DNA of 64,000 nucleotides from Ecdyonurus torrentis (Eukaryota; Arthropoda; Insecta; Ephemeroptera; Heptageniidae). The stretch lies in assembly GCA_949318235.1 (NCBI GenBank), contig OX439132.1:43774831-43838830 (forward strand), in the 5' to 3' direction. The position numbers were made by a program, and so were the translations under genes. Position 1 is the first letter of the stretch; the number at the start of each line of letters is the position of its first letter. Shown here piece after piece: positions 46,400 to 57,905 of the stretch. The notes under the pieces are model-generated. The model had not been told where the DNA came from and did no database searches. It saw only the letters and a list, made by a program, of their open reading frames with translations.

Positions 46400-48798
46400 G
46401 TTTGTGCCAAAAACTTCACGTGCCAAAAATTGAACTGAGATTGATTTTATAGTAAACTTAGTTAGTAACCAAAAATTATGACTTTTTATTCTCTCAATTG
46501 TTTTTAAAAAGTTAAAAAAAATTTAACGTAATTATTATTATTTTGTATTCATTGAAATATTTATTTGTATTTTTGAACATTGAATGAATGATATTTTAAA
46601 TTTGGATTGAAAAACTTAAAAAAAAAAAATACCGTGTAGAGTTATTTAGATTTTGCTGAGGAGGCACGGTTTATCAGCGTGTCACGGTACAGCGGCAGAG
46701 AGAGAGAGAGAGAGAGAGAGAGATGCTGCGGGCGGATACTCACTCTGCGTTTAGGAAAAGTAGAAAACATGCTAGGAATGCGATGTGATGCGAGAGAGAG
46801 AGAGAGAGAAGGAGCGTCAAAGCAGAGAGAGTGAGGTAGTTTTCTCTCTATCTCTCTCTCTCTCTCTCTCCCCATGATGATGCCTACTAGTTTTTTTTTT
46901 TTTTTTTTTTTTATCTCGCCGTTCTCCGGCATTCGATCGTTATTATTCGGGTATAAAAAGGCACCTCCTCTCATTTCATGACCTCACAATGTGATTGGTG
47001 GGGTGGTAATATACATATAACATACACCTTCCACACTTTTTACTACAGCCTTTGCCACAGTCGGGAATCGAAGCCAGCATCTCTCCATTCAAAACTCACT
47101 TCTCCTCATCACGATTCTTTATGTATTATGCCTACCATGTTCTCTTTGCATATTATATTGGTAATCAAGATTATTTTAAATATATTAATGTAAAATATTT
47201 ATTGATTTTTAAATTTATTTAATGCAATTATTATGCAGATTTTAATGCTATTTCAATTAAAAATTCTTATCGCTGTTTACATTGATTAGTGTAATAAAAA
47301 AAAGTTGTCGGTTATAATTTGTGAGTCGTATTGAACAACTTATATGATCAGAAATATTAAAAAAATATTTTGCCTGAGCATAATTGCTGTAATGCACGTG
47401 AATGAAATAAACACATGATTAATTGGCGCCTCTAAACATCACACGAGCGCATTTGCGACGCCGAATCCAATATGGCGCTCATATATATAGCGATACGTAT
47501 ATATATGCAACTAAATATAATGTCTCAATGAATAATGTATTATCATATGCTAATTTTATTTTCTCCATCTTCTTCTTTTACTACAGTTTAACTTTTTAAA
47601 CAGTACTATAAAACTTAACTTAGAAAAAAAAATGAAAAACGACCTTTTTACATACTGTAAGAATAATATATAAATATCTATTTTTTCACATGAACATAGC
47701 AGTTTTTGTAAATATAATAGTCACATTTGCAATCAGATATCAAGCGAGCTCATGCGAAAAGCAATTTAATATGATATTATTATAGTATAATAATTATTAT
47801 ACACAATATAACGAAGCACTTTTTTTCCCTCAATAATAATATAATACAAGCTGCTGTTGTTATTATTTTGTTTTGTGATTTATGTAAATTCAGTGTTTAT
47901 AATAATAAATTATATTATCAGGAAAGTAATATTTATTTGGGTAGGCTCTAATCACTGGCATATTATACTTTTGCATTCATTGCTAAATGGATTAATATTA
48001 GTTTATTGCTAATTAGTTTGTTATTGACATGAAGCTATATGGCTTGCCCGTGTCCTTGCATCACAACAATGCCCCCCCCCCCCCCCTCTGAATCTTGTCT
48101 ATGTCGATACATCATAACGTTTTAATTATATTAAGAAAGGATATTTTGAATTAGAAATATTGAAATATTTTTACTCTGATTTTCTCTCGACAAATAATTA
48201 AAAATTGGAACGCATTACCATAGTATAAGTATATAATATACTTATACTATGGCATTACTTTTGTCTATCATGCGGAGTCGTATTTGTTATACATGTTCTA
48301 AAAAAGCGTAACGTTAATTTATTTTAGTTATTACTATTTTAAAAGATGCATCGAGAGGCAATATAAATCGCTGATGCGTTTTTATAATTCTAATATGCAT
48401 TTCTAAATATCCACATTTTTAATGGTTTATGATCCACAGTGCGCACCACCACCTCATATATAGACCATTACTTTTTTTATTCCATTTGTAAAAGAAAAAT
48501 GAGTATGTTTCTATATTATTATTTTTTTTACGTACATTTTTTTTTTTTTTTAAGCAAGAAAAAAAAAGCAATAATTATAATAAAATTGACTAAATTTAAG
48601 GGTTGTATTCAGAAAGCTTGTATCTCAAAATTTAAAAAAAAAGAAAACTTGGATCTTTATGATGGCATGACCTATGATAAAAATTTCAGAACCCGTGACT
48701 ATCACATAAGAGAGAAAATAGTTATTGAAATTTACATGGGCTCTTATTGGACTAAAACTTCAAAAAATCGTAATTTAAAATCTAGCATGGCGACCCCC

Positions 48799-48861
<63 letters not shown>

Positions 48862-49718
48862 TTTTTGAAGACATCATAATTATATCCTAATGTATCGCTG
48901 CAAAATTTCAGATTTTTCTTTCTTTACAATTTTTTAGTCAAATCCCGCAGTACCTGATCTCCCGCCTATAAAATTATAAAGCTATGTTATAAAATATGCT
49001 AAGTTAGAGAAGCTGAATCACGTTGCATTTGAGTGAGTGCAGCAGCAGTGTGTTTATGTCACGTGACACGCACGCTGCGTTGCGTGTCAATGCACAGTCA
49101 CTTGACCCGTGCTTTGGTTGCGCGATGATCACTTCACTCACTCGCGGAGTCTCGCGGCGCGGGTCAACAATCGCTAACTTGCTCAGTATACATCTTTATG
49201 CGTCATTTCACATCAAAACTCTCAATTAAAGCGCAATTATATTATACGCTTATTTCTAAATAATCAAGAAAAACAAACGGATGTGTATAATTCTGTAATG
49301 CGGCGTACCACTTAAAATATGCATACATTCGAGAAAATCAATTAAAAATTCTCGTATGTTATTTTCTCGCAGTTTGTTTTGAAACAAATTAATATTTTTT
49401 TTTTGATCGCGTCTTTTTATGTTTGGTATGATTAAAAAAAAAAAGTGTTGATATATTTGTATTGCCTCTTGAGGGTTGAAAGAAGGGTTGTGAGTGGCAG
49501 GCAGGCAGGCACATGATATCAAAGTTTTAGAGGCTGAGATAGGGGCGTGGCACGGGGGGTATTGATCAGAGAGAGAGAGAGAGAGCATAAGATGTCGCTC
49601 TCTCTCATACTTGCAGTACCAAGTGATATGAGAGGCGCCGTATCGCCTGGCGCCATACATCACTAAAACTACTATACTACTACATTACTATCACTATAAT
49701 GTATGTTATGTATTGTAT

Positions 49719-49756
<38 letters not shown>

Positions 49757-51277
49757 CTCTATATAATACCTTTTTCATCCATGGATATCTGATACTATTC
49801 AATGTCGCACCACGCTATTGTTTTTATTTTATATTATATTATAAAACATGGAACGCCATTGGTCGTTTTAATTATTGCGCAGTTATTTAAACCTGAGTAC
49901 AATGTGAACTGTTTTATTATGAGACCTCACTCCACCTCTCTCTCTCTCTCTCTCTTTCTGTTTCAATTCTACAAATATATCTGCATAATTATATCTGAAA
50001 TTTTGTCCACTTTAAATTTGGATAAAATGAAAATAAGTGATAGGAAACGAATGTGACCATTTCACCCCCCCCCCTCCCCAAATACGGGAATAATTGTTAT
50101 AATTAATAATGGATCATTGTAAACTAAAAAACCATAATTAAATCAACGATTGGTCGATAGGTCTTGCTTTTACAACAAGTGGCCCAAACTGCTGTCAGTA
50201 AAATAATCATATACCTACATCAATTTGCAAAAAAAAAAAAAAAAAAATGCGTTTTCTAATTTATTTTAACGACTTTTTTGAGTTTATGTTTGACATAATA
50301 TTTTCAATTATTAGTATTATATTTCTACTTTATTTGCTCTCTATCTCTCTTTCTCTCTTATGTAACCGCACATAAGCTGCACTACTGCAGCATGATTCAA
50401 TGACGAGCCGCGATACAGGCACATTGATCTGCGATAATCACCCATTGTGTAGTTACTTAAATATCAAAATTTATGAGATTTACGACACAAACAAATTATT
50501 TTTATGTGCTGCTAAAAAAAGGGGTGCATAAATAGAATGCGCACTATTTCACTTATTTTTTTTTTTTATTATTATTTCGTATTGTAATTTTACTAGTAAT
50601 AAATAGGGATCATTATTTGCTCTGATTCGCCCCAGCTAGTGAAATAGAAATTGTAATTTTGCCCCTCTGTTAGAAGGGGGGGGGGGGGGGGGAGGATGAA
50701 CCGTCAATTTGATCACAAATTTACATCAAACATTACGCGTCTAACGTGACATTTCAGCATTATTAATAATAATGCCATTTACCAAACATGTCCAATTAAA
50801 ATATACAGTATATAAATCAATATTTTGGCGCACATTACAAATTTATTTCATATTTGTGTTTTGATTTTTCATTAATTTCTGTTACGGTTAGGTGTAAGAG
50901 TAGGCCCGACGTTTTGTCAGGATTAAACCTCGCCCCTTCAAAAAATAAAAAATACTATTCTTTTTTTGAAAAAAGATGATTATTTAAATTATATTTCTCC
51001 GCTTGACATGTTACTCAACTGCAAAGGTTGATTTGTCTGCGAGTTCACATTAAATCTTTAGCTCTTCTTACTTCATTTGTTTCTCTCGTATAATTAACTG
51101 TTGACTGATATATTTGTGTGTTATGTGTCTAGGTCTGGGCAGTGGCTCGGAGGGCATGAGCGGCGATGGCGAGGATGACCTGTGCGATGACCCCTCTTCC
51201 GCCCTCGAGGAAATGTGCCAGGGTGCTCGACTTGACCTCCTTGAAGAGCACCAGAGATCAGACAACCCTTATCACAG
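39975..51277 (+). CDS. Unrecognised acidic protein, first three coding exons (3' incomplete)
   Basis: Exons 39975-39981, 40063-40107 and 51133-51277 have good GT-AG sites and consistent phases (1, 1, then open at phase 2). The product begins MADLFTQDLEDAQNLDEG and goes on as a Gly/Ser/Asp/Glu-rich stretch (GSGSEGMSGDGEDDL), then ALEEMCQGARLDLLEEHQR and SDNPYHR before the donor at 51278. That is 66 residues, acidic, with no membrane segment or named domain. I do not recognise it; such N-termini are common in nuclear proteins, which is only a hint. The second intron is about 11 kb. No later exon was found up to 64 kb, so the gene is large or these exons belong to a short alternative transcript. 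Confidence 0.65.
41528..41621. mobile_element. Small MITE (GCCTTGTTCACAA ends)
   Basis: About 94 bp. Left GCCTTGTTCACAA pairs with right TTGTGAACAAGGC, a perfect 13-bp inverted repeat. The loop is AT-rich. One copy seen. Confidence 0.65.
43660..43770. repeat. Dispersed GCATAA / TACGTATTT repeat, copy 2
   Basis: Contains TATGCTGTATTGAATAAATT, GTGCTGAAAATAAGCTAGCA and ends GTTACGTATTTATTTG. Closest to the copy at 45185-45370, which has TTGTATTGAACAAATTTTGC in the same place. Confidence 0.5.
43924..44464. mobile_element. Outer inverted-repeat element carrying a nested TTAA MITE
   Basis: Left ATTACTTCAGTTACGAATCC and right GGATTCGTAAATGAAGTAAT are inverse over about 32 bp, continuing through TAACTTATTT/AAATAAGTTA. 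Between them lie a perfect 14-bp stem TTATTATAAGCAGC...GCTGCTTATAATAA (43973-44016) and the separate element at 44103-44436. Confidence 0.75.
44103..44436. mobile_element. TTAA-bounded MITE, 334 bp, nested
   Basis: Starts TTAAAGGCATAGAAAACATG and ends with the inverse GTTTTCTATGCCTTTAA. TTAA at both ends. Only the terminal 17-20 bp pair well, unlike the fully palindromic families. Carries TGACGTCA at 44277-44284. It encodes no protein. Confidence 0.85.
45185..45370. repeat. Dispersed GCATAA / TACGTATTT repeat, copy 3
   Basis: Has TATAGCATAAATATTGCTTA, TAGTAATTATGCTAATTATT and, at the end, GCATAAATATTACGTATTTA. Order as in the copies near 2806, 43660 and 58545. Confidence 0.5.
46344..46397. 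repeat. (GA)n microsatellite
   Basis: About 26 uninterrupted GA units. A second GA run is at 46699-46722 and a CT run near 46850-46870. Confidence 0.95.
48220..48256. repeat. Perfect 35-bp palindrome
   Basis: CCATAGTATAAGTATA followed directly by its inverse, TATACTTATACTATGG, with a 3-base centre. The arm resembles TTACCATAGTAGAAG of family E, so it may be the collapsed centre of such an element. Confidence 0.7.
48802..48858. repeat. Poly-T, 57 bases
   Basis: The longest homopolymer in the window. Length is likely imprecise in assembly. Confidence 0.95.
49020..49170. promoter_or_regulatory. CpG-rich patch inside the 11-kb intron
   Basis: GC and CpG are far above the surroundings (CACGTGACACGCACGCTGCG; CTCGCGGAGTCTCGCGGCGC). 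GAGTGAGTGCAG and CACTTCACTCACTC at its two ends are roughly inverse. Could be an internal promoter, an enhancer or a GC-rich mobile-element remnant; no exon was found beside it. Confidence 0.35.
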
Positions 51278-51503
51278 GTAAATACAACTTTAATAATCTT
51301 CGCTGCATTTTGTAATTGCAACCGTTGTGACGTCACTATAGTGGCAGCTGCGGTGCGGGGGGGCGCAATATAAATGAGAGGAGGGGTTAATGTTATTGTT
51401 GCAGTGTATACCCTCCTTTCCCTGTATCGAAACACGCATAGGTTTGTGGTGATCGCCGGCCGCCCTTTGCTGTGCATTGTCCTGCTGCATGATGGCGGCA
51501 GTG

Positions 51504-51504
51504 G

Positions 51505-51544
<40 letters not shown>
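51504..51544. repeat. (GGCA)n tetranucleotide repeat
   Basis: About ten GGCA units. The proteins predicted from it are artefacts of the repeat. Confidence 0.9.
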
Positions 51545-51548
<4 letters not shown>

Positions 51549-52269
51549 ATGGTTCTACATATACGTAACTTACACAATAGTGGTGGTGAAACCTGCTGCT
51601 GCAAGCAATACCAGCCGGCAAAGCTCCTTCCCTCCCCTTGCATGCACGGCACGGGGGTTTGTTTACCTGTGCTCTAATATACCTGGAATTACTAAGATAG
51701 TACCGTGCGCAGCATAAATGTTGCGTTGAACTTCTTTTTCTCTAAATCTCTACCCTTCAGTATATAGTTATTCTAAAAGTTTAAGGGTGTTACGGTTGAT
51801 CCTAAAAAAAAAAAAAAAAAAATCACGCTTTTTAATTTAATACGCTGGACATCTAAATTTCTCAGTTCACAGTGTAAAAAGTAATAGGATTTCAAAGTGC
51901 ACAAAGCCAGCTCATAAATACTCATACTGTGCGTTTGCGTATACATATTCTTGCTCGCAAAACTCGTTATACTTCCATGAGATTGTCTCTTACGTTGGTA
52001 TTGATCCATTTCAAAAAAAAAAAAAAAAAAAAAAAAAAATCTAGTTTATTATTATTATGAAAAGTAATTATCCAGTATGCTATAATAAAATGTTGAATAT
52101 TGAAATTGTATCTGGGTATCTTATATATAAAGCGAGGTTTCAACTCATCAAGCGCGAAACCTTGCATAACGAGACGCCAAGAACGAGAGATGTCGGCTGA
52201 GAACATAGAGAGCTGCTTCAATGAAGAGGCAGTAGCAGCCTCTTGTCTCAGTCTACTGACAGAATTATT

Positions 52270-52273
<4 letters not shown>

Positions 52274-52328
<55 letters not shown>
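52274..52328. repeat. (TA)n microsatellite
   Basis: About 27 TA units. Confidence 0.95.
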
Positions 52329-52330
<2 letters not shown>

Positions 52331-52652
52331 ACCGGTAGCTGGTGAACATGGCACCGCAGATACATGTCTGTCTACCTCACAAATTATCAACAATCATTAG
52401 CGTCTCAACTTTTGACATGATTTTTTCACCTCCTCACTTTTGCTGTAGCTCGCTCGCTGGTCTAGTATAGAGATATCGAGCCAAGTTTTTACTTGTAATG
52501 AGACTGCATTGTACCGTCTTTTTAATTATACGAGATAAAGTTTTGTCCTCAAACTGTAATTAAAGAGGGTGTTATCATTGTCATGTTCTTATGATTAGTA
52601 TTTTAGTTTATAACATTCAAAGTGCGTCTAGCTTATTCCTTGTTTAAATGTA

Positions 52653-52749
52653 TGGTCCAGGGTAGTGGTCTACGGTGTGCACCACCTCCCAAAAAATTGG
52701 ACCTGCATTTGGGGTGGTGTTGCGCACCGTACACCATTACCTGGTCCAG
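52653..52749. mobile_element. Small MITE (TGGTCCAG ends)
   Basis: About 97 bp. Left TGGTCCAGGGTAGTGGTCTA pairs with right GTACACCATTACCTGGTCCA; CGGTGTGCACCACC and GGTGGTGTTGCGCACCG pair as well. The hairpin nearly fills the element. Confidence 0.75.
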
Positions 52750-54150
52750 TAGTTTTCTCAAACAACATTATGAATGTGTGCCTTCGTATGCTTACGGGTG
52801 TGAAATAGGGAGTACCTCTTCTTTTACCCCGTTGCCTGATATTGGCAAACGCAAAACAACGGCAAACCTCTCTAAATATATCGATGAAGATATAATGTAT
52901 TGTTTTGGCATTGAATGGATGTAATCTGAAGGAGAAAAGAAAGAAAGAGTGACTTGTCTCGCGATCTGAATTGATATCAAAAGCTCGCGATGACACCAAA
53001 CATCATGTAACATTTTGTGTCTTTACTCGGGGAGATTGCAGAGAAAGAGAGAGAGAGAAAGAGATTTAAATAGATCGCATGGGAGTAAGCAAAGTATAAT
53101 AATGTAGTAGTGATGACGTCACAGGCATGTCTACTCGGTGTCTCGACGTGGATTCGTCATCAAAGACGAGAATAGATCCTCGTCTTTCTCTCTCGTGTCC
53201 TAGAATCATCAGTCTCTCTCTCTCTCCCTCTCGTTCTCTCACCGCGCCCTCACACTTACCTACCTTGGCAGCACAAAGAGAAGTCTACACTGCTTTCAAT
53301 TTCTATATGCCAAGATTTAAAAAAAAAAAAAAAAAAAATGTTACATTTTTTTTATCATGTTCCATGCACATAAATAAAAATCCAGGAAGCGAGATTTTTT
53401 CTCTCTTCCGAAACGCAGACAGTGTATTTATATAAGTATTCTGATGCCGACAAAATCGTTGCAAAATTTAAAACTGCTGACACAATATATTAATATTTCT
53501 TCCGTACATTTGAAACACCACCACAAACGTTATATCATTAAGCGACCAGTCTTAAATGATACCATTTTGAAAGATTTGGAAAAAATATCTGATTATTATA
53601 TTATACAAATAATAAGTTTACATAAAAATATTACAAAGTACGCTTTATCTTTATAAAAAATTGAGCTACGAGAATAGTATTCTCTTCGTCTAGTACTGGG
53701 AGTGATATAAAAATATAGATCGCACCTGATGAAATTGCATTGTTTTTCATTTTTTTTGTGAGTTTGGATTTGTATTTTCGAGGAGATTTCAACGTAGTCT
53801 CTCAACTTATATGCGTGCGTATTTAATTAAGCGAGAGCAATGTGTACTTACGCATGATTTAAACCCGGTAGTAAATTGAATGAATGAATGAACTTTATGA
53901 TATTATGCTAATTTTATAGCCATAATAGTTACAGCTAGGGTATATATAATATAGTATACTTGTTGAGTGAGTGAGTGAATGTTAATATACGTTCTCTTCG
54001 TCTCAAAGTAATTTGCTTTATAAGTGTAAATATTATCAATGGGGGGACAGGAATTCTCAATCTTTATTATTATCATTATTATTTTGTAATGTTCTATACA
54101 ACCCTTCGTATTTATGTGTTTTTCATACTTATTTGTATAATACTTTGAAT

Positions 54151-54183
<33 letters not shown>

Positions 54184-54652
54184 GAACTTTGACATTCTTG
54201 AAATAAAAGTACGAGATTTACTTACTAATTTATGTCTTATACATTTAACAATTTTCATTGCAATGAACCGCGTCATCAAATTTGTTTTTCCATAATAAGA
54301 TCTCTCTCTCTCTCTCTTTATTCATTTCCCTAAATCATTTAGAGTCACCGCAAGATATCACATACGATTTTCAGTTACCATACTTATTATATGGTTATTA
54401 ATTATATACTTATGTCAAAACAATTAACCTTACAAAACAATCCATTTACTTAATTCTTTTTCACAAGTTATCATAAAAAGGTAGCCTTTGATTAAAACGT
54501 AATGTCTGTATGTTTCTAATGCAATGCGTCATCATATCATGCGTGATTGTTTTCTAATTTCATGGCAGCTGAGATAGTAAATTTTTAATTTTATTCAAAT
54601 TTCGTTACTGAACCGTATCTACTGGTCACTTATTTATAGAATGAAACGAAAA

Positions 54653-54756
<104 letters not shown>

Positions 54757-55371
54757 CCAAATGAAATATTGCAGCTTATTATAACACAGAGATGTTTAGA
54801 AGATGTAAATTAGTTGCGATTCAGTATCAAATAAAAAATAATAATAATAATAAAAAAACTATCCTAAAAATTAGTTCCGGCATTTACCTGGAATAACAAA
54901 AGTAAAACCATAGAAAATCTCCGTCCTTATAACAAACTGGCGATTCTAAAACTTTGGTACACACCAATTGTCGCACATTATTATAATAATATTACACGGA
55001 TAATGAATGTAGGGATTTCCTGGCCTGGCGTAATAATATGGGTTTTGATTTTGACTGCATGTGTACCACACATACATTTGTTATCATATCAACAGTGGTC
55101 AGAGCAGAGCGTAAATTGACCACACATGCGGAAATCATTATACATCTCATTAATTAAAATCATAATTTTATCAACCATGTTTCGTCCTTTAGGGTGGAAA
55201 ATTACTTCACTTGGTTCCAAATTAATGGGCGTTATCAGTGACAATATTTCCTTTTTATATTATTTTGCGTTGAAGTGTTATGTATACTTCATTAAAAAAT
55301 TTACGCGTTTCATGAAGTAGTTAAATTTGTACTTATTTGTAGTTAGAAATATTATGCATGTAATAAAACGA

Positions 55372-55560
55372 ATGTCTGAAAGAAGGTCCGCGGAAAAATG
55401 GTCCTCGGACAAAAGGACCTGCGTTTGCACACAGGTATAGCGTGTCGGCGAGCTGCGTACAGGTAGGACCTTTTATCCGAGCTCCTTTTTTCTACGGACC
55501 TTTCTTCTGTATGTTATGTATATGTCTGAAAGAAGGTCCGTAGAAAAAAGGTCCCCGGAA
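55372..55560. mobile_element. GGACAAAAGG foldback element, diverged copy plus partial repeat
   Basis: Starts ATGTCTGAAAGAAGGTCCGC and has the right arm CTACGGACCTTTCTTCTGTA. Its interior GGACAAAAGGACC and AGGACCTTTTATCC pair. A second, truncated start TATGTCTGAAAGAAGGTCCG is at 55521, 150 bp later, repeating the tandem arrangement seen at 1694-2001. Confidence 0.7.
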
Positions 55561-55589
55561 TAAGACATAATAAAATCGGATATTAGGAG

Positions 55590-55593
<4 letters not shown>

Positions 55594-55663
<70 letters not shown>
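55594..55663. repeat. (CT)n microsatellite
   Basis: About 35 CT units. Other CT runs: 61206-61236, 61258-61281 and 61977-62018. Confidence 0.95.
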
Positions 55664-55665
<2 letters not shown>

Positions 55666-56236
55666 GCGTTGCCTGTAAATAAATCAATTTAATAATCAAA
55701 TGATTTCATATAAAGTAGTACAGATCTTTTCAATAGATAATAACATCAACAAAAACTTGCATAATCAGGCATCTATATTATATATTATGCTCAAAGATAT
55801 TATACTTAAAGCCCCAGTAAACCGAAAAAAAAAGGTGAGTTTTCTTTATAATATGATAAGGTAGGTTGACCCAAGCTGTGTGATGGTCATTTGGCCTGCG
55901 TGCGGTTCTCCGTGTTGCGTATATGCCGCGTAAAGACAATCTTGTGTGACGTCACCCAAGACAAACAAGCTCCCGCGATATAGCAGTTTTGCAGTAAATA
56001 GAGGGTTGCAAGAATCGCTGTCAATTTGTCTGTGTTCAATGTAGCAGATACAAAATTTGCATTCAGGGCTAAAACGAACGAAGGTAGATGAATCTGGAAA
56101 TCGATTTTCGATATCTTATCTGGATCGCGAGTTTTATCGGTGCAAACACAAATAAATCGCGAGTAAGGGGGTGAGAAGGTGTGAGTAGATTACAAAAACA
56201 GAATCATCTGATTTGGGAAAATGAGGTATCGTTTCC

Positions 56237-56999
56237 GGGGTAACTTGACGCACCAAAAACAGTGGTGACAATTAAAAGGTTCTAATTTTATCCCCTCACG
56301 AGTTTAGGGGTAGTTTACCCCTAAAATTCAAGTTCTCGTATTGGGATGCAACAAACGTAGAATTTTGGGTACCTTGACACGCCAAAGACTATGGTGACAA
56401 TTACAAGGTTCTAATTTCACCCCATCACGAGTTTAGGGGTAGTTTACACCTGAAATTTAAGTTCTCGTATCGGGACGCAACAAACGTGGAAATTTGGGTA
56501 CCTTGACACGCCAAAGACTATGGTGAAAATTACAAGGTTCTAATTTCACCCCATCACGAGTTTAGGGGTAGTTTACCCCTGAAATTTAAGTTCTCGTATC
56601 GGGACGCAACAAACGTGGAAATTTGAGTAACTTGACGCGCCAAAGACAGTGATGACAATTAAAAAGTTTTCATTTCCCCCCTTACGAGTTTAAGGGTAGT
56701 TTACTCCTGAATTTCAAGTTCTCGTATTGGGACGCAACAAAAGGGGAAATCTAGGTAACTTAATACGCCAAAGACAATGGTGACAATCAAAATGTTTTAA
56801 TTTTACCCCATCACGAGTTTAGGGGAAGTTTACCCCTGAAATTCACGTTCTCGTATCAGGACGTAACAAAAGTGGAAATATGGGTAATTTGACACGCCAA
56901 AGGCAATGGTGACAATTAAAAGTTTCTCATTTCACTCCTTACGAGTTTAGAAGTAGTCAAACTCTAAAATCTAAGTTCTCTTATTGAAACGCAACAAAC
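56237..56999 (+). repeat. 129-bp subrepeat array, left arm of foldback
   Basis: Six units with periods of 128-129 bp. Each contains CGCCAAAGACTATGGTGACA, ACGAGTTTAGGGGTAG and the small palindrome AGGGGTAGTTTACCCCT. Units differ by a few percent; the last is the most diverged. Confidence 0.9.
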
Positions 57000-57029
57000 A
57001 GGGAGGACTGGTTAATAACTTAGCTGAGT

Positions 57030-57905
57030 CCCGATACGAGAACTTGAATTTTAGGGGTAAACTACCCCTAAACTCGTGATGGGGTAAAATTAGAACATTT
57101 TGATTGTCACCATTGTCTTTGGCGTATCAAGTTACCTAGATTTCCACTTTTGTTGCGTCCCAATACGTGAACTTGAATTTCAAGGGTAAACTACCCCTAA
57201 ACTCGTAAGGGGGGAAATGAAAACTTTTTAATTGTCATCACTGTCTTTGGCGCGTCAAGTTACTCAAATTTCCACGTTTGTTGCGTCCCGATACGAGAAC
57301 TTAAATTTCAGGTGTAAACTACCCTTAAACTCGTAAGGGGGGAAATGAAAACTTTTTAATTGTCATCACTGTCTTTGGCGCGTCAAGTTACTCAAATTTC
57401 CACGTTTGTTGCGTCCCGATACGAGAACTTAAATTTCAGGGGTAAACTACCCCTAAACTCGTGATGGGGTGAAATTATAACCTTTTAATTGTCATCACTG
57501 TCTTTGGCGCGTCAAGTTACTCAAATTTCCACGTTTGTTGCGTCCCGATACGAGAACTTAAATTTCAGGGGTAAACTACCCCTAAACTCGTGATGGGGTG
57601 AAATTAGAACCTTGTAATTTTCACCATAGTCTTTGGCGTGTCAAGGTACCCAAATTTCCACGTTTGTTGCGTCCCGATACGAGAACTTAAATTTCAGGTG
57701 TAAACTACCCCTAAACTCGTGATGGGGTGAAATTAGAACCTTGTAATTGTCACCATAGTCTTTGGCGTGTCAAGGTACCCAAAATTCTACGTTTGTTGCA
57801 TCCCAATACGAGAACTTGAATTTTAGGGGTAAACTACCCCTAAACTCGTGAGGGGATAAAATTAGAACCTTTTAATTGTCACCACTGTTTTTGGTGCGTC
57901 AAGTT
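57030..57905 (-). repeat. 129-bp subrepeat array, right arm of foldback
   Basis: Seven inverted units (GAGAACTT markers near 57042, 57171, 57299, 57427, 57556, 57685, 57814). Three neighbouring units between about 57210 and 57530 share TTTTTAATTGTCATCACTGT and CGCGTCAAGTTACTCAAATT, while the left arm has this variant once. Local unit duplication explains the seven-versus-six difference. Confidence 0.9.

Larger units (their letters stand above)
40108..51132 (+). other. 11-kb intron with no other gene seen
   Basis: Holds the MITEs at 41528 and 43924-44464, dispersed repeats near 43660 and 45185, microsatellites (GA at 46344-46397 and 46699-46722, CT at 49720-49753), C and G runs (48072-48086, 50677-50692), a 57-base poly-T at 48802-48858 and a CpG-rich patch near 49020-49170. 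Conserved regulatory DNA is possible but cannot be judged from one sequence. Confidence 0.5.

Noticed and set aside
46642..46974. 110-codon minus-strand frame with SLSLS repeats
   Set aside because: Created by GA/CT microsatellites; no family match.
48439..48879. 146-codon frame ending in poly-Phe
   Set aside because: The end is the 57-base poly-T and the rest is Lys/Ile-rich, as expected from AT-rich DNA.
51121..51652. Minus-strand frames with repeated CLPACLPACLPA
   Set aside because: Produced by the GGCA tetranucleotide repeat and antisense to exon 3 of the plus-strand gene.
56237..57905. 129-bp repeats considered as a CRISPR-like array
   Set aside because: Units are contiguous without spacers, inverted between arms and sit inside a transposon-like element in an animal genome.
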